Source of the DNA: Egibacter rhizosphaerae
GTDB taxonomy: Bacteria; Actinomycetota; Nitriliruptoria; Euzebyales; Egibacteraceae
Assembly: GCF_004322855.1 (NCBI RefSeq)
Contig: NZ_CP036402.1
Coordinates: 744,001 to 808,000, forward strand
Reading direction: 5' to 3'
Length of the DNA: 64,000 nucleotides
The notes beneath the pieces are model-generated. The model did no database searches and was not told the DNA's origin. It saw only the letters and a program-made list of their open reading frames with translations. Made by a program: the position numbers and the translations under genes. Below are positions 1 to 10,579 of this stretch, piece after piece (positions within the stretch are counted from its first letter, which is position 1; every line of letters begins with the position of its first letter).

Positions 1-470
1 TCGGTGGGCCGTTGGGTGTCGCCGTACAGCGAGTGGACCTCGAGGCCGGTGCGCTCGTCGATGTAGCTGTCGACGTGGTCGCCCGCCTCCGCGCCACCGC
101 GGATACCGTGCTCGGGCGCGTACAGGGCGGTCACCTCGAAGTCGCCCTCGTCCTCAGCGGCGACGAGCTCGTCGACGATGTGGTCGAGGTCGCGGGTCAC
201 CCCGGTGGGGTTGGTGATGATCCCCACGTCCTGCCCCTCGAGCCGGTCGAGCTCCTCGTCGAGCAGCACTTCGATGCCGAGCTCGAGGTCGCCCGGGGCG
301 TCTCCCGGCGGTCCCGGGACCCCATCGGGGGGGCCGTGGCCGGGGGTGTCGTCCGGTGGCGAGGCGGACAGCGGCGCCACGCCGAGTGCGATGATCCCGG
401 CAAGGCCCAGGGCGAGCACGCTCAGGCTCGCCCGCAGTAGCCACACGCGTCCGGTCGTGGAGTCGGCCAT
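1..470 (-). CDS. namZ: Exo-beta-N-acetylmuramidase NamZ (DUF1343), 3' end cut by window edge
   Basis: Start ATG at 468-470, preceded by a GGAGGAG ribosome binding site at 476-482. The product opens with a signal peptide (hydrophobic stretch LSVLALGLAGIIALG), then a Pro/Gly/Asp-rich linker, then the N-terminal part of the DUF1343/NamZ fold with motifs VGIITNPTGVTRDLDH, LYAPEHGIRGGAEAG and GLEVHSLYG. NamZ enzymes remove N-acetylmuramic acid from the non-reducing ends of peptidoglycan fragments (known for the family; in Bacillus subtilis the gene lies with amiE and nagZ). The gene is third in the same arrangement here, 170 bp after nagZ. About 155 residues are visible; the C-terminal half lies left of the window. 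Confidence 0.88.
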   Translation of the reverse strand, partial: MADSTTGRVWLLRASLSVLALGLAGIIALGVAPLSASPPDDTPGHGPPDGVPGPPGDAPGDLELGIEVLLDEELDRLEGQDVGIITNPTGVTRDLDHIVDELVAAEDEGDFEVTALYAPEHGIRGGAEAGDHVDSYIDERTGLEVHSLYGDTQRPT

Positions 471-640
471 CGTTGCTCCTCCTGTCAGCAGCCGATCTGC
501 TCGGCCGTCGGCTCGGCGGTGGCGTGGTCGTGACCACATCATCGCCCGGTCCACCCCCGTCGCTCTGCTCTCGGTCGCAGCGGTCCCGAGGTCGTGGCTC
601 CCGGGACCGTGGCCTCCGCGGCTCCTCGTGCCGCGACGGC

Positions 641-2536
<1,896 letters not shown>

Positions 2537-2570
2537 GGCCGTGGGCTCCTCCGTCGCAGGTGACACGTCG

Positions 2571-4343
2571 CTACTCGCTGGCCCGAATCCAGCCGTCGGC
2601 CTCCCACCGCGACTGGTCGTGCGGGTTCTGGTCGTTGAAGATGGGGCCACCGCTCGGCCCGTCCACGCGGGCACGGTCGACGTAGACCCCGCGTCCGGCG
2701 GCCAGCGCATCCGCGCTCATCGTCAGCCGCAGATCCGTGGCCCCGCGGTGCGCATCGAGGTCGAACGTCGCGTCCCACCAGCGCCGCTCGCCGGAGCCCT
2801 CCACGACCCCGTCGCTCGAACGCTCGGCGTCGCCGGACCGCAGGGTTCCGGGCAGCGGTTCCCACTCACCGTCGCTGCGGGCCTCGACCCGCAGCTCCCC
2901 GTCGTCGGGCAGCTCGAACCAGAGGTCGAGGTCGAGGGTCGCCTCCCCCTGCTCGGGCAGGTCCAGTGGCACCTCGAGGGTCGCGTCGATCTCGGGGCCG
3001 AGGCCGGCGTACCAGGCCTCGTTCTGGGTCTGCGGGGCAACCGGCACGGCGCGGGCGGCAGCGCGGGCGAACTCGCGGCGCTGCGGGTTGATGCTCGGCC
3101 CGTCGCGGCTGGGATGCACGCGATTGGTGACGAGCACCGCGAACGCGTCCGCGTGCGGGTCGATCACCAGCGAGGTACCGGTGAACCCGGTGTGGCTCAC
3201 GGTGTCCGGCGACCACATCGCGTCCTGCAGCCACCGCTGACCTCGCTCGAACGCGAGCGCCTGACCGGGCTCGCCGATGTCGGCGAGCTGTTCGGACATC
3301 ATCGTCTGGACGGTCGAGGCCTCGAGGATCCGCGCATCGGCGTAGCGCCCACCGTTGAGCAGCGTCTGCGCGAGCGCCGCGAGGTCCTCGGCGGTGGAGA
3401 ACAGACCGGCGTGGCCGGCGACGCCGCCCAGCGACCACGCGTTCTCGTCGTGCACCTCGCCGTGGACGACCCCCCGCTCCGCGAGCGGCTGATGCTCCGT
3501 CGCCGCGATCCGATCGATGAGCTCCGCGTCGGGGTTGAAGCCGGTGTCGTCCATCCCGAGCGGGCTCGTGATCCGTTCCTCGATGACCCGGTCGAGGGGC
3601 TGGCCGGTCTCCTCCTCGATCAGCGCGCCGAGCGCGATGAACCCGAGGTCGCTGTACGTGCGCGCGGTACCGGGCTCCGCGGTCGCCTCCGCGGTCAGGG
3701 CGGCCTCCATGCGCTCGTCGGGGCTGTCGTACTGGGACCACAGGGGCAGCCACGCGGGCAGGCCACCCGTGTGAGTGAGCAGGTGGCGCACGGTGACCTC
3801 GTCCTTACCCCCCTCCGCGAACTCCGGCAGTACCTCGGCAACGGGTTGATCCAGCTCGAGCGCGCCCTCCTCGACCAGTTGCATGACCGCGATGCCGGTG
3901 AACAGCTTGGTGAGCGAGGCGAGGTCGACGATCGTGTCCTCGGTCATGTCGCGCTGCTCGTCCTCGGGCAGCTCGGTCGGCGGATCGTCACCGAAGCGGA
4001 CCGCCTTGCCGTGAGCCTCCTGGAGGGCAACGACGCCGTTCCGAGCGACGACCCCCACCCCGCCGGGGTACGCCAGCGGCTCCGATCGCGTACCGGCGGC
4101 GATCGCGGCGCCCGCCCCGTCGAGGTGCTCCGCGACCAGATCGGCCTGGTGCGGCTCACCCCACCGAAGCGAGCGGACCGGTTCCTGAGCTCGGTCCCAG
4201 GGATCGTCCGCGCCGTCCTGAGCCGTCGCGTCCGACGCGCTGCCCCTGGCCAGGGTGAGACCCATCGCCAGGGTGAGCATCAGGGCGCTGACAAGGACGA
4301 AGTGGGTAGTGGTCTGTACCTTTCCGTCCGGTCGAGACCGCAT
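2571..4343 (-). CDS. Secreted serine hydrolase of the class C beta-lactamase family, AmiE-like
   Basis: 590 residues with an N-terminal signal peptide. The beta-lactamase-like domain shows the S-x-x-K nucleophile motif SLTK (Ser143), the Y-x-N-like motif YSD and an HTG triad in place of KTG. A C-terminal beta-rich region of about 170 residues follows. In B. subtilis the class-C-fold protein AmiE cleaves MurNAc-L-Ala bonds and is encoded directly before nagZ and namZ; the same order here is the reason for calling it AmiE-like rather than a penicillin-binding protein or esterase. ATG 4341-4343 is preceded by GAGGAA; a GTG at 4373 in the same frame is an alternative with no good ribosome binding site. 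First gene of the operon. Confidence 0.85.
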   Translation of the reverse strand: MRSRPDGKVQTTTHFVLVSALMLTLAMGLTLARGSASDATAQDGADDPWDRAQEPVRSLRWGEPHQADLVAEHLDGAGAAIAAGTRSEPLAYPGGVGVVARNGVVALQEAHGKAVRFGDDPPTELPEDEQRDMTEDTIVDLASLTKLFTGIAVMQLVEEGALELDQPVAEVLPEFAEGGKDEVTVRHLLTHTGGLPAWLPLWSQYDSPDERMEAALTAEATAEPGTARTYSDLGFIALGALIEEETGQPLDRVIEERITSPLGMDDTGFNPDAELIDRIAATEHQPLAERGVVHGEVHDENAWSLGGVAGHAGLFSTAEDLAALAQTLLNGGRYADARILEASTVQTMMSEQLADIGEPGQALAFERGQRWLQDAMWSPDTVSHTGFTGTSLVIDPHADAFAVLVTNRVHPSRDGPSINPQRREFARAAARAVPVAPQTQNEAWYAGLGPEIDATLEVPLDLPEQGEATLDLDLWFELPDDGELRVEARSDGEWEPLPGTLRSGDAERSSDGVVEGSGERRWWDATFDLDAHRGATDLRLTMSADALAAGRGVYVDRARVDGPSGGPIFNDQNPHDQSRWEADGWIRASE

Positions 4344-4403
4344 GGCCGATTCCTCGAAGGTGGGGGATAGCACGTGAGAACGCCTTCATAGCGGCGGGAT
4401 CGG

Positions 4404-4433
4404 ACCCTAGGAGCGCCCCTGGAGGACCGTCAA
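4404..4433 (-). promoter_or_regulatory. Probable sigma-70-type promoter of the murein-recycling operon
   Basis: On the minus strand, TTGACG (4428-4433) and TAGGGT (4404-4409) are separated by 18 bases, a good match to actinobacterial -35/-10 spacing. The predicted transcript would begin near 4397, leaving a leader of about 54 bases before the ATG at 4343. Confidence 0.55.
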
Positions 4434-4794
4434 GGCTTGTGCGAGCGGTCTATATCAGCTGCCCCATGGCATGGTTGCTCTAGACCAATTCGGATACCCT
4501 CTGTAATCGCCGCAACGCCGTCCCGCGGATCCGAGCAGGTGTACTGCAGCGTGCAACCTCACGATTACGAGCCGTCGTCGCCATCGGGTCGCCCTTACGG
4601 GGCGCACATCGTGGACACGACAACGGCAGCCGACGCCACCAACCAGTCGACCCTCATCGACGAGGAAGCGCAGGGCGAACCCCGTCAGGAGCTCCGGTCA
4701 GGCGTGCGCCGTTCGCACGCCACGCGCAGCCGAGCCCGCCCGCAGCCACCACGAGGCGACGGTCTCCGTCGACCGCACCGTCGCGGCCGCGATC
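4434..4794. other. Intergenic stretch, no gene recognised
   Basis: About 360 bases with lower GC than the surroundings lie between the amiE-like promoter and the end of the I36-type gene. No open frame here has convincing codon use or a ribosome binding site. I see no RNA gene and no clear hairpin terminator. Confidence 0.5.
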
Positions 4795-5409
4795 TCAGAG
4801 GTCGACGCGGGAGATCCGCCCCCGGTAGATGCCCATGTTCGAATCGCTGCTGAACGCATTGGCGGCGAAGCCGGCACCGGAACAACTGTACGCCGACCGG
4901 TAGTTGCCCACCACGCCGCTGCGGTTGTTGACCCACGACTGCGCCCGGTTCTCGAAGCTCCACTGGCTGAGTGCCTGGCAGCCGCTCGACGTGGACAGCA
5001 CCAACTGCTGACCGGAGAAGCCGGTGCTCGAGTAGAGGCAGTAGGCACCGCTCGGACAGCTCGCGGCGGCAACACCCGGCTCGTCGACGGCCTCGGGATC
5101 GTCCACGAGCGCCTCAAGCTCCCGGTCGCGCTGCTCGCCGTGCTCGGCGTGGTGCTGCGCGAACTCCCGGAGGCTCTCGAAGCAGGTGGTCGACTCGTCC
5201 GTGACGTAGCAGATCTCGGCCCCGCCCCAGTCGGGTTCCTCGGCGAGGTCGATCTCGGCCCCGTCGTCGCCCGCTGGTGAGATCGGATCGTCGGCCGCGT
5301 CGCTGGCCGCAGCCGACCCCGCGGTCGCCATGGTGAACAGCAGCGCGAGGCACGCCCCGACCAGCGGAGCCGCGAGCCGCCGCAGTGTGAGAGTGTCGAA
5401 GGTGTGCAC
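4795..5409 (-). CDS. Secreted peptidase inhibitor I36 / crystallin-like protein
   Basis: 204 residues from GTG 5407-5409, chosen because GGGAGGG sits six bases upstream and the next residues form a signal peptide (RRLAAPLVGACLALLF). An acidic stretch with a Cys pair (AEICYVTDESTTCFES) follows, then a C-terminal domain of about 80 residues with CPSGAYCLYSSTGFSGQQ, CQALSQWSFENRAQSW and YSCSGAGF. This spacing of Cys, aromatic and Gly residues is typical of peptidase inhibitor family I36 and the related beta/gamma-crystallin-like fold, where disulfides stabilise an extracellular protein. The target protease is unknown. It stands alone: neighbours on both sides are unrelated. Confidence 0.72.
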   Translation of the reverse strand: MHTFDTLTLRRLAAPLVGACLALLFTMATAGSAAASDAADDPISPAGDDGAEIDLAEEPDWGGAEICYVTDESTTCFESLREFAQHHAEHGEQRDRELEALVDDPEAVDEPGVAAASCPSGAYCLYSSTGFSGQQLVLSTSSGCQALSQWSFENRAQSWVNNRSGVVGNYRSAYSCSGAGFAANAFSSDSNMGIYRGRISRVDL

Positions 5410-5504
5410 GTGCGTCCCTCCCCCGTCGCGGACGCGAGGCGTACTGGAGAGCATAGAACAGTTCCTGCTCACACGTCGGACCACGACGGGGCAGACGCCG
5501 CCGA

Positions 5505-6599
5505 TCAGTCGATCGTGCGGTCCCGCTGCGGCGTCTCGCCGAGGCTCCCGCTCGTCCCGCTCGCGAGGAGCCATTCTCCGTGGATGACGTCCCCGGGTTC
5601 GAGGCCGTACTCCTCGATCGGCTGCAACAGGACCTCCTCGTAGCCCACGAGCTCGCCAGTCGCGCGATGGAAGTGCAGTTCGTGACGGCTGTTCCAGGCC
5701 GCCCCTTCACGGTCGATCCCGATGGCCACGATCTCTCGGCCGTAGCGATCGGTCGCCGTTCCCAGAGCTTCGGTGGGCTCCAGCTCCGCGAACGCACGAG
5801 CGGCCGCGTTCCGCACTTCCGCGGGGGTGAACCCCCCGAGGTAGCTCACCAGCAGGCCGGCCAGCCGTTCGTGATCGCCCGGGTGGACCTCGTACGCGGT
5901 CGCAAGCTCGTCGAGCAACACCCGTGGCTCGGGGGGCAGGTCGTGGTCGGCCACCTCCTCCTCCGTGCGCTCGCGTTCCTGCGTCCCTCCCTCGAACTCG
6001 CCGGCCGCGTCCGGATCGGTCAGCCGCTCCCGCCACACCTCGCGTTCGTCCTCGGTGAGGAAGGTCGGTGGAGCAAGACGCTCCTCGATGTGCTCCTGCC
6101 CGTCGGCGTTCCGCCAGACCTCGCGGTGCTGCGAGACGACCCGCGCGGCCTCCGGGCCCCGGTCGGTCTGCACCAGCCACGCGACCTCGCGTTCCTCGTA
6201 GCGCACTGGCTCGTCGCTCCCGAGGACCGGTGCAGGCAACTGTCCGATGAGCTCCTGCGGGTCCCGTCGGTCCTGCGCGAACGCGACCGCGCTGGGCCAG
6301 GCCTCCGCCAGTGCGAACTCATCCGGGGCCTCGCTGCCAGGGGCCACGAGGACGGCCGGGAGCACCATCGCCGCAACGATCACGACAGCCGCGACCACGG
6401 CAGGCAGGAGCCGCGGTCGCGGACGCACCGCAGGCACAGCCGTGGCCTCGACCCGATGGCCCCGGGTGATCTCGTCCCGCAGCCGCCGCGCATCCTCGTG
6501 ACGGTGCAGGCCCTGCACCTGCTCGTCGGGGACCGGGTTGACCGGCCCGAGCGCCTCGCGGACCGCCTGTTCGTCGCGACCTCCGACCAGTCCGATCAT
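5505..6599 (-). CDS. Single-pass membrane protein translationally coupled to an ECF sigma factor
   Basis: 364 residues. An N-terminal cytoplasmic region of about 75 residues (DEQAVREALGPVNPVPDE, then DARRLRDEITRG) is followed by one transmembrane helix (PAVVAAVVIVAAMVLPAVLV) and a large external domain rich in Glu and Arg. The ATG at 6597-6599 overlaps the sigma factor's TGA (ATGA), so the two are probably made together. Similar CU044_5270-like proteins accompany ECF sigma factors in actinobacteria. Anti-sigma activity is possible but no zinc-binding anti-sigma motif (HxxxCxxC) is visible. Function unknown. Confidence 0.75.
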   Translation of the reverse strand: MIGLVGGRDEQAVREALGPVNPVPDEQVQGLHRHEDARRLRDEITRGHRVEATAVPAVRPRPRLLPAVVAAVVIVAAMVLPAVLVAPGSEAPDEFALAEAWPSAVAFAQDRRDPQELIGQLPAPVLGSDEPVRYEEREVAWLVQTDRGPEAARVVSQHREVWRNADGQEHIEERLAPPTFLTEDEREVWRERLTDPDAAGEFEGGTQERERTEEEVADHDLPPEPRVLLDELATAYEVHPGDHERLAGLLVSYLGGFTPAEVRNAAARAFAELEPTEALGTATDRYGREIVAIGIDREGAAWNSRHELHFHRATGELVGYEEVLLQPIEEYGLEPGDVIHGEWLLASGTSGSLGETPQRDRTID

Positions 6600-7144
6600 G
6601 ATTGCTCCCCCGACTGCACGAACCTCACCGATCCGGGCGCGTCGCCCGGCGGTGACCCGGTGGGCGCCATGAGTTGCGCGAGCCTGCGCCGCGCGCGGTG
6701 CAGGCGCACGCGCGTGGTCGCGCGTGAGAAGCCGAGCGCGGCGGCGGCCTCGGCGAGATCCAGCCCCTCCCACGCCACGAGCATGAGCAACTCGCGATCG
6801 CGCTCGTTGAGCTGGGCGAGCGCTCGTCTGGCGTCGTCGCGTTCCACGACCCGGTCGCCGGCCTCCGCGCGGTCGTCCGCGCGGTCGTGCACTTCAGCGG
6901 GCGGTTCCCGGTCCCGGGCACGCCGTTGCTGCTGCAGCACCCGCCAGGCGATCGAGAACAACCACGGGCGCTCCTCGCCCGCACGCACGTTGTCCAGCCG
7001 GCGCCAGGCGACCGTGAACGTCTCCGCGGCGACGTCAGCAGCGGTCTCGCGGTCGCTTCGCCGGCAGGCGTAGGTGAACACGGCGTCGTAGTGCTCGTCG
7101 AAGGCCCGCTCGAACCGGCGGAGCGCCTCGGAATGGTCTGACAT
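6596..7144 (-). CDS. ECF-type RNA polymerase sigma factor
   Basis: 182 residues. Region 2 is seen in FDEHYDAVFTYACRR and AADVAAETFTVAWRRL; region 4 in LNERDRELLMLVAWEGLDL and GFSRATTRVRLHRAR, the DNA-recognition helix. ATG 7142-7144 is preceded by AGGTGA eight bases upstream; ATG 7153 and GTG 7156 are alternatives. The stop overlaps the start of the membrane protein at 6599. No extra C-terminal domain is present. The regulon cannot be told from the sequence. Confidence 0.92.
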   Translation of the reverse strand: MSDHSEALRRFERAFDEHYDAVFTYACRRSDRETAADVAAETFTVAWRRLDNVRAGEERPWLFSIAWRVLQQQRRARDREPPAEVHDRADDRAEAGDRVVERDDARRALAQLNERDRELLMLVAWEGLDLAEAAAALGFSRATTRVRLHRARRRLAQLMAPTGSPPGDAPGSVRFVQSGEQS

Positions 7145-7387
7145 CGCGTGCATCACCTGTACATGTGACGGACGCTGCCAGCGTTACAGCGCGAGGGCGA
7201 ATCGGCGACCCCGACTGAGCCCGGCGCCGATCGGCCAATGGCCGCGCTGGTGCGGTCAACAGTGGCGGCTGGCCGCGCTGGCGCCGCGTGGCAACAGTCG
7301 TCGGCCCCGGCGTCCGGCATGCGGTCCGAGCATGCGACGTCGACGACGGCGGAGACCGGGCGGGTCGGAGGCTAGTTTCGGAGAGGC

Positions 7388-7470
7388 GCGCGAGTGGCGG
7401 AACGGTAGACGCGCCAGGTTTAGGTCCTGGTGGGCTTTGGCCCGTGGGGGTTCGAGTCCCCCCTCGCGCA
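7388..7470 (+). tRNA. tRNA-Leu, anticodon TAG
   Basis: The acceptor stem GCGCGAG (7388-7394) pairs with CTCGCGC (7463-7469), with discriminator A at 7470. The anticodon arm is CCAGG-TTTAGGT-CCTGG, giving anticodon TAG (reads CUA). A long variable arm (TGGGCTTTGGCCCG) and the TΨC arm GGGGGTTCGAGTCCCCC are typical of class II tRNA-Leu. CCA is not encoded. Confidence 0.95.
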
Positions 7471-7678
7471 CGACCTCACCACGGACGTGCTGCCAGGCCG
7501 CAGCAGGGCCCACTATGGTGGTGTTGTGCTGCAAACGACGTTCCCGTGTCAAAGACGCCCGACGACCTCAAGCGGCTGAAGGAAGAGATCATGCCGCAGG
7601 TCGACGCGATGTAGCTCGACTGCGCACGAGCATGCGGATGGAGCGGCCCGCGTCACCGAACCAGGTCAGCGATGAACG

Positions 7679-9469
7679 GTGCGAGACGTGAGGCCGAGAA
7701 CCCGCGCCTTCGGTCTGTCCGCGCAGCGGCTGCGCGGCGTCGGACGGGCCCTCGTCAGCCTCCTCCTCGCGTTCCTCGGTGCGGTCGTGGTCTTCGCGGT
7801 CGGGTTCCAACTGCTCATGACCACCGTGGAGGGCCGCGAGCACAGCTGGACCGACGCCGTCTACTGGACGCTGGTCACGATGTCGACCCTCGGGTACGGG
7901 GACATCGTGTTCGAGAGCTCCGTCGGCCGCGCGTACTCGCTCCTCGTGCTGATGAGCGGCGCCCTGCTCATCCTCATCCTGCTTCCGTTCACCTTCATTC
8001 AGCTGGTCTATCTGCCCTGGCGATCGGCGTTGCGGCAAGCGCGTGCGCCACGTGAGCTGCCCGAGCGAGTACGCGGCCACGTCATCGTGACCGGGCGCAC
8101 TCCGATGGAGCTGCTGCTCATGCGCCGCGCCCTGTCGATGGGCATGCGCACGACTCTCGTCCTCGAGGATCCGGAGGAGGCTGCCACCCTCACCGACGAG
8201 GGCTACGACGTGCTGGTCGGGACCCTCGACGATCCCGCAACCTATCGGGCTGCGCGCGTCGAGGCGGCGAGGATGGTGTTCACCGCCGCCAGCGATCAGG
8301 CGAACACGAACGTGGCATTCACCGTGCGCGAGGTGAGCGATGCGCCCGTCATCGTGGCGACCGCGACATCGCGGGACTCGATGGACGTGCTCGACCTGGC
8401 CGGCGCGGACCGCGTCCTGCATCTCGGCGACCTGCTGGGCCAAGCCTTCGCGGGACGGATCCTCGCACCCAGTGCCCGCAGCAGCGAGATCTCCCGTTTC
8501 GACAACCTCGTGATCGCCGAGGCGTCCGCGGCCGGCACCGAGCTCGTCGGCAAGACCCTCGGCGAGCTCGACGTGCGGGCGCGCTGCGGGGTCTCGGTGG
8601 TCGGGATGTGGGACCGCGGCTCGTTGGTCAGCGCGCATCCCGATGCCCGGATCGAGGAGAGCTCCATCCTGCTGCTTGCCGGCACGCGCGAGCAGCTCGA
8701 CAACTACGACACCGCGATCGCGAACGCTCGGGGAACCCCGAGCACGAACGGTACGCGGCAGCGAGACGACGAGGACGAGTTCGTCGTCGTGCTCGGCAGC
8801 GGCCGAGTGGGGCGCGCGGTCGGCCAAGCGCTCGCGGGAGCCGGGATCCCGTTCCGGATCGTGGAGCAACACCGCGAGCGGGTACTGGCCGACCACGACG
8901 CGGTGATCGGCAACGCCGCCGACCGCCGAGTCCTCGAGGAGGCCGGGATCGCGCAGGCCTCCGTCGTCGTCGTGACCACCCACGATGACGACATGAACAT
9001 CTACCTCACCCTGTACTGCCGAAGGCTGCGCCCGGACGCCGACGTCCTCGGACGGGTCGGGCTCGACCGGAACGTGGCGACGATGTACCGGGCGGGTGCG
9101 GACTTCGTGCTCTCCTATGCCTCGGTCGGAGCCGTCGAAGCGTGGAACGCGATGCAGACGCATCCCACGCTGTTGCTCGCCGAGGGACTGGTGGCCTTCC
9201 GTGAGCCAGTGCCCCCAGAGCTCGTGGGAGTGCCCTTGTCGCGAACCCAGCTTTCGGCGTCGGGCTGCGTCGTGGTCGGGATCGTGCGCGACGGCCAGTG
9301 CCACACCGACGTGTCCGCGGACGAGCCGCTTCCGGCCGATGCCGACCTCGTTCTCGTCGGCGAACCCGAGGCCGAAACGCGCTTCCACCTGCGCTACGTC
9401 GCCGCGGGAGGATCTGCGCGCAAACTCCGCCGCTTGCGCAGGTTGACCGCACGGGACAACCCCGGGTAG
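7679..9469 (+). CDS. Potassium channel with two RCK (TrkA-N) modules
   Basis: 596 residues. Two transmembrane helices flank a pore loop with the K+ selectivity filter TLGYGD at residues 70-75. Two TrkA-N-like Rossmann modules follow; the second has the clear GSGRVGRAVGQAL dinucleotide motif, the first a degenerate HVIVTGRTPMELLL. A TrkA-C-like segment sits between them and another at the C-terminus. Such channels pass K+ under control of nucleotide or ion binding to the RCK gating ring. GTG 7679 is used here; GTG 7688 is an equally plausible start, and neither has a strong ribosome binding site. The gene ends 98 bp from the convergent LysR gene. Confidence 0.9.
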   Translation: MRDVRPRTRAFGLSAQRLRGVGRALVSLLLAFLGAVVVFAVGFQLLMTTVEGREHSWTDAVYWTLVTMSTLGYGDIVFESSVGRAYSLLVLMSGALLILILLPFTFIQLVYLPWRSALRQARAPRELPERVRGHVIVTGRTPMELLLMRRALSMGMRTTLVLEDPEEAATLTDEGYDVLVGTLDDPATYRAARVEAARMVFTAASDQANTNVAFTVREVSDAPVIVATATSRDSMDVLDLAGADRVLHLGDLLGQAFAGRILAPSARSSEISRFDNLVIAEASAAGTELVGKTLGELDVRARCGVSVVGMWDRGSLVSAHPDARIEESSILLLAGTREQLDNYDTAIANARGTPSTNGTRQRDDEDEFVVVLGSGRVGRAVGQALAGAGIPFRIVEQHRERVLADHDAVIGNAADRRVLEEAGIAQASVVVVTTHDDDMNIYLTLYCRRLRPDADVLGRVGLDRNVATMYRAGADFVLSYASVGAVEAWNAMQTHPTLLLAEGLVAFREPVPPELVGVPLSRTQLSASGCVVVGIVRDGQCHTDVSADEPLPADADLVLVGEPEAETRFHLRYVAAGGSARKLRRLRRLTARDNPG

Positions 9470-9567
9470 CCGTCCATCGGGACGCGGCGGATCATCGGCC
9501 CGCACTGACCCACGGGCGTGGGGGTGGGAGCCCTGGTCGAGGTTGCCCGCCGTCGGGTCGGGCACGG

Positions 9568-10464
9568 TCACCCCGGTAACCGGGCGTCGACGACCTCGTT
9601 GGCGACAGCGAGGAAGTGCGCGAGCGCAGGGGCATGATCCTGCTCGGCCCAGGCCAGCACGAGCTCCCAGTCCGGCAGGTCGTCGGTGAGTGGTCGAAAC
9701 GCCACGGCCTCCCCCGGGTCCGGGGTCGGGGAGATCACCAGCGACACGCCGAGGTCAGCGGCAACGAGCGATACGAGGGTCTGGACGTCGCGCGCCTCAT
9801 GCACGATGGACGGGCTGAAACCCGCCTGGCGGCACAGGCCCACGATCGTGTCGTGGACCTCGGGGCCCTGGGGTCTCGCGTAGAACACGAACGGCTCGTC
9901 GGCGAGGGCAGCGAGCGGGATCTCGGCCCGTTCGGCGAGGGGATGTCCACTCGGCAGCACTGCGACCAATGGGTCGAGCGACACCGGCCGCGTCCGCAGC
10001 GGCTCGGGAAGCGGCCCCCGCGGGCGCATGAGACCGACGTCGAGTCGACCCTCCCGGAAGGCCTCGAGCTGCACGCGCGTCGGCATCGGATGCGCGTCGA
10101 GCATCACGTCGGGATGGGCCTGCCGGAAAGCCCGCACGATCCTCGGGAGCGCCTCGAACGTCGCGGACTGGACGAACCCCAGCCGCAGCGTGCCGAGCTC
10201 GCCGCGGTGGGCACGGGCGACGTCGCGAGCCAGGTCGCCAGTCCGGGACAGCAGCTCGCGCGCACCCGCGAGGAGGGTCTCGCCGGCGGGCGTCAATGCG
10301 AGCCGCCGGCGGGCGCGGGAGAACAGCGTCGCGTCGAGGTCGCGTTCCAATGCGGCCATCTGACGGCTGAGGGTCGGCTGGGTCACGTGCAGTCGCTCGG
10401 CTGCCCGACCGACGTGTTGCTCCTCGGCGACGACCACGAACGCCTGCAGATAGCGCAGCTCCAT
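9568..10464 (-). CDS. LysR-family transcriptional regulator
   Basis: 298 residues from the ATG at 10462-10464, which places the family start MELRYLQAFVVVAEE at the N-terminus; an ATG at 10488 is in frame but adds eight unconserved residues. The winged helix-turn-helix (GRAAERLHVTQPTLSRQMAALE) is followed by a LysR substrate-binding domain (LRLGFVQSATFEALPRI...). It is divergent from an aldo/keto reductase gene, 115 bp away, with two palindromes between them that are probable binding sites. It likely controls the reductase and itself; the inducer is unknown. Confidence 0.93.
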   Translation of the reverse strand: MELRYLQAFVVVAEEQHVGRAAERLHVTQPTLSRQMAALERDLDATLFSRARRRLALTPAGETLLAGARELLSRTGDLARDVARAHRGELGTLRLGFVQSATFEALPRIVRAFRQAHPDVMLDAHPMPTRVQLEAFREGRLDVGLMRPRGPLPEPLRTRPVSLDPLVAVLPSGHPLAERAEIPLAALADEPFVFYARPQGPEVHDTIVGLCRQAGFSPSIVHEARDVQTLVSLVAADLGVSLVISPTPDPGEAVAFRPLTDDLPDWELVLAWAEQDHAPALAHFLAVANEVVDARLPG

Positions 10465-10481
10465 GCCTGGATGATGCGTTC

Positions 10482-10524
10482 GTTGCATTGTTTCTGCAAC
10501 AAACTCTCATTGGACGTATGAGAG
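10482..10524. promoter_or_regulatory. Two tandem inverted repeats in the LysR/aldo-keto reductase intergenic region
   Basis: Palindrome 1 is GTTGCA-N7-TGCAAC (10482-10500). Palindrome 2 is CTCTCAT-N7-ATGAGAG (10504-10524). Both are perfect, both have seven-base spacers, and their centres are 23 bp apart, about two helical turns. Palindrome 1 also fits a LysR T-N11-A box. They are the natural candidates for activation and repression sites of the divergent LysR gene. Confidence 0.6.
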
Positions 10525-10579
10525 GGTGCTGCGTAGCGTCATCCCCACCGAGCACGGAGTCGGCACCAGGGAGGCAGAG

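Noticed and set aside
7546-7614. A 22-codon frame (starting VSKTPDDLKRLKEEI) between the tRNA and the K+ channel gene
   Set aside because: It looks helical and has coding-like composition, but there is no ribosome binding site and no known family; too short to claim as a gene.
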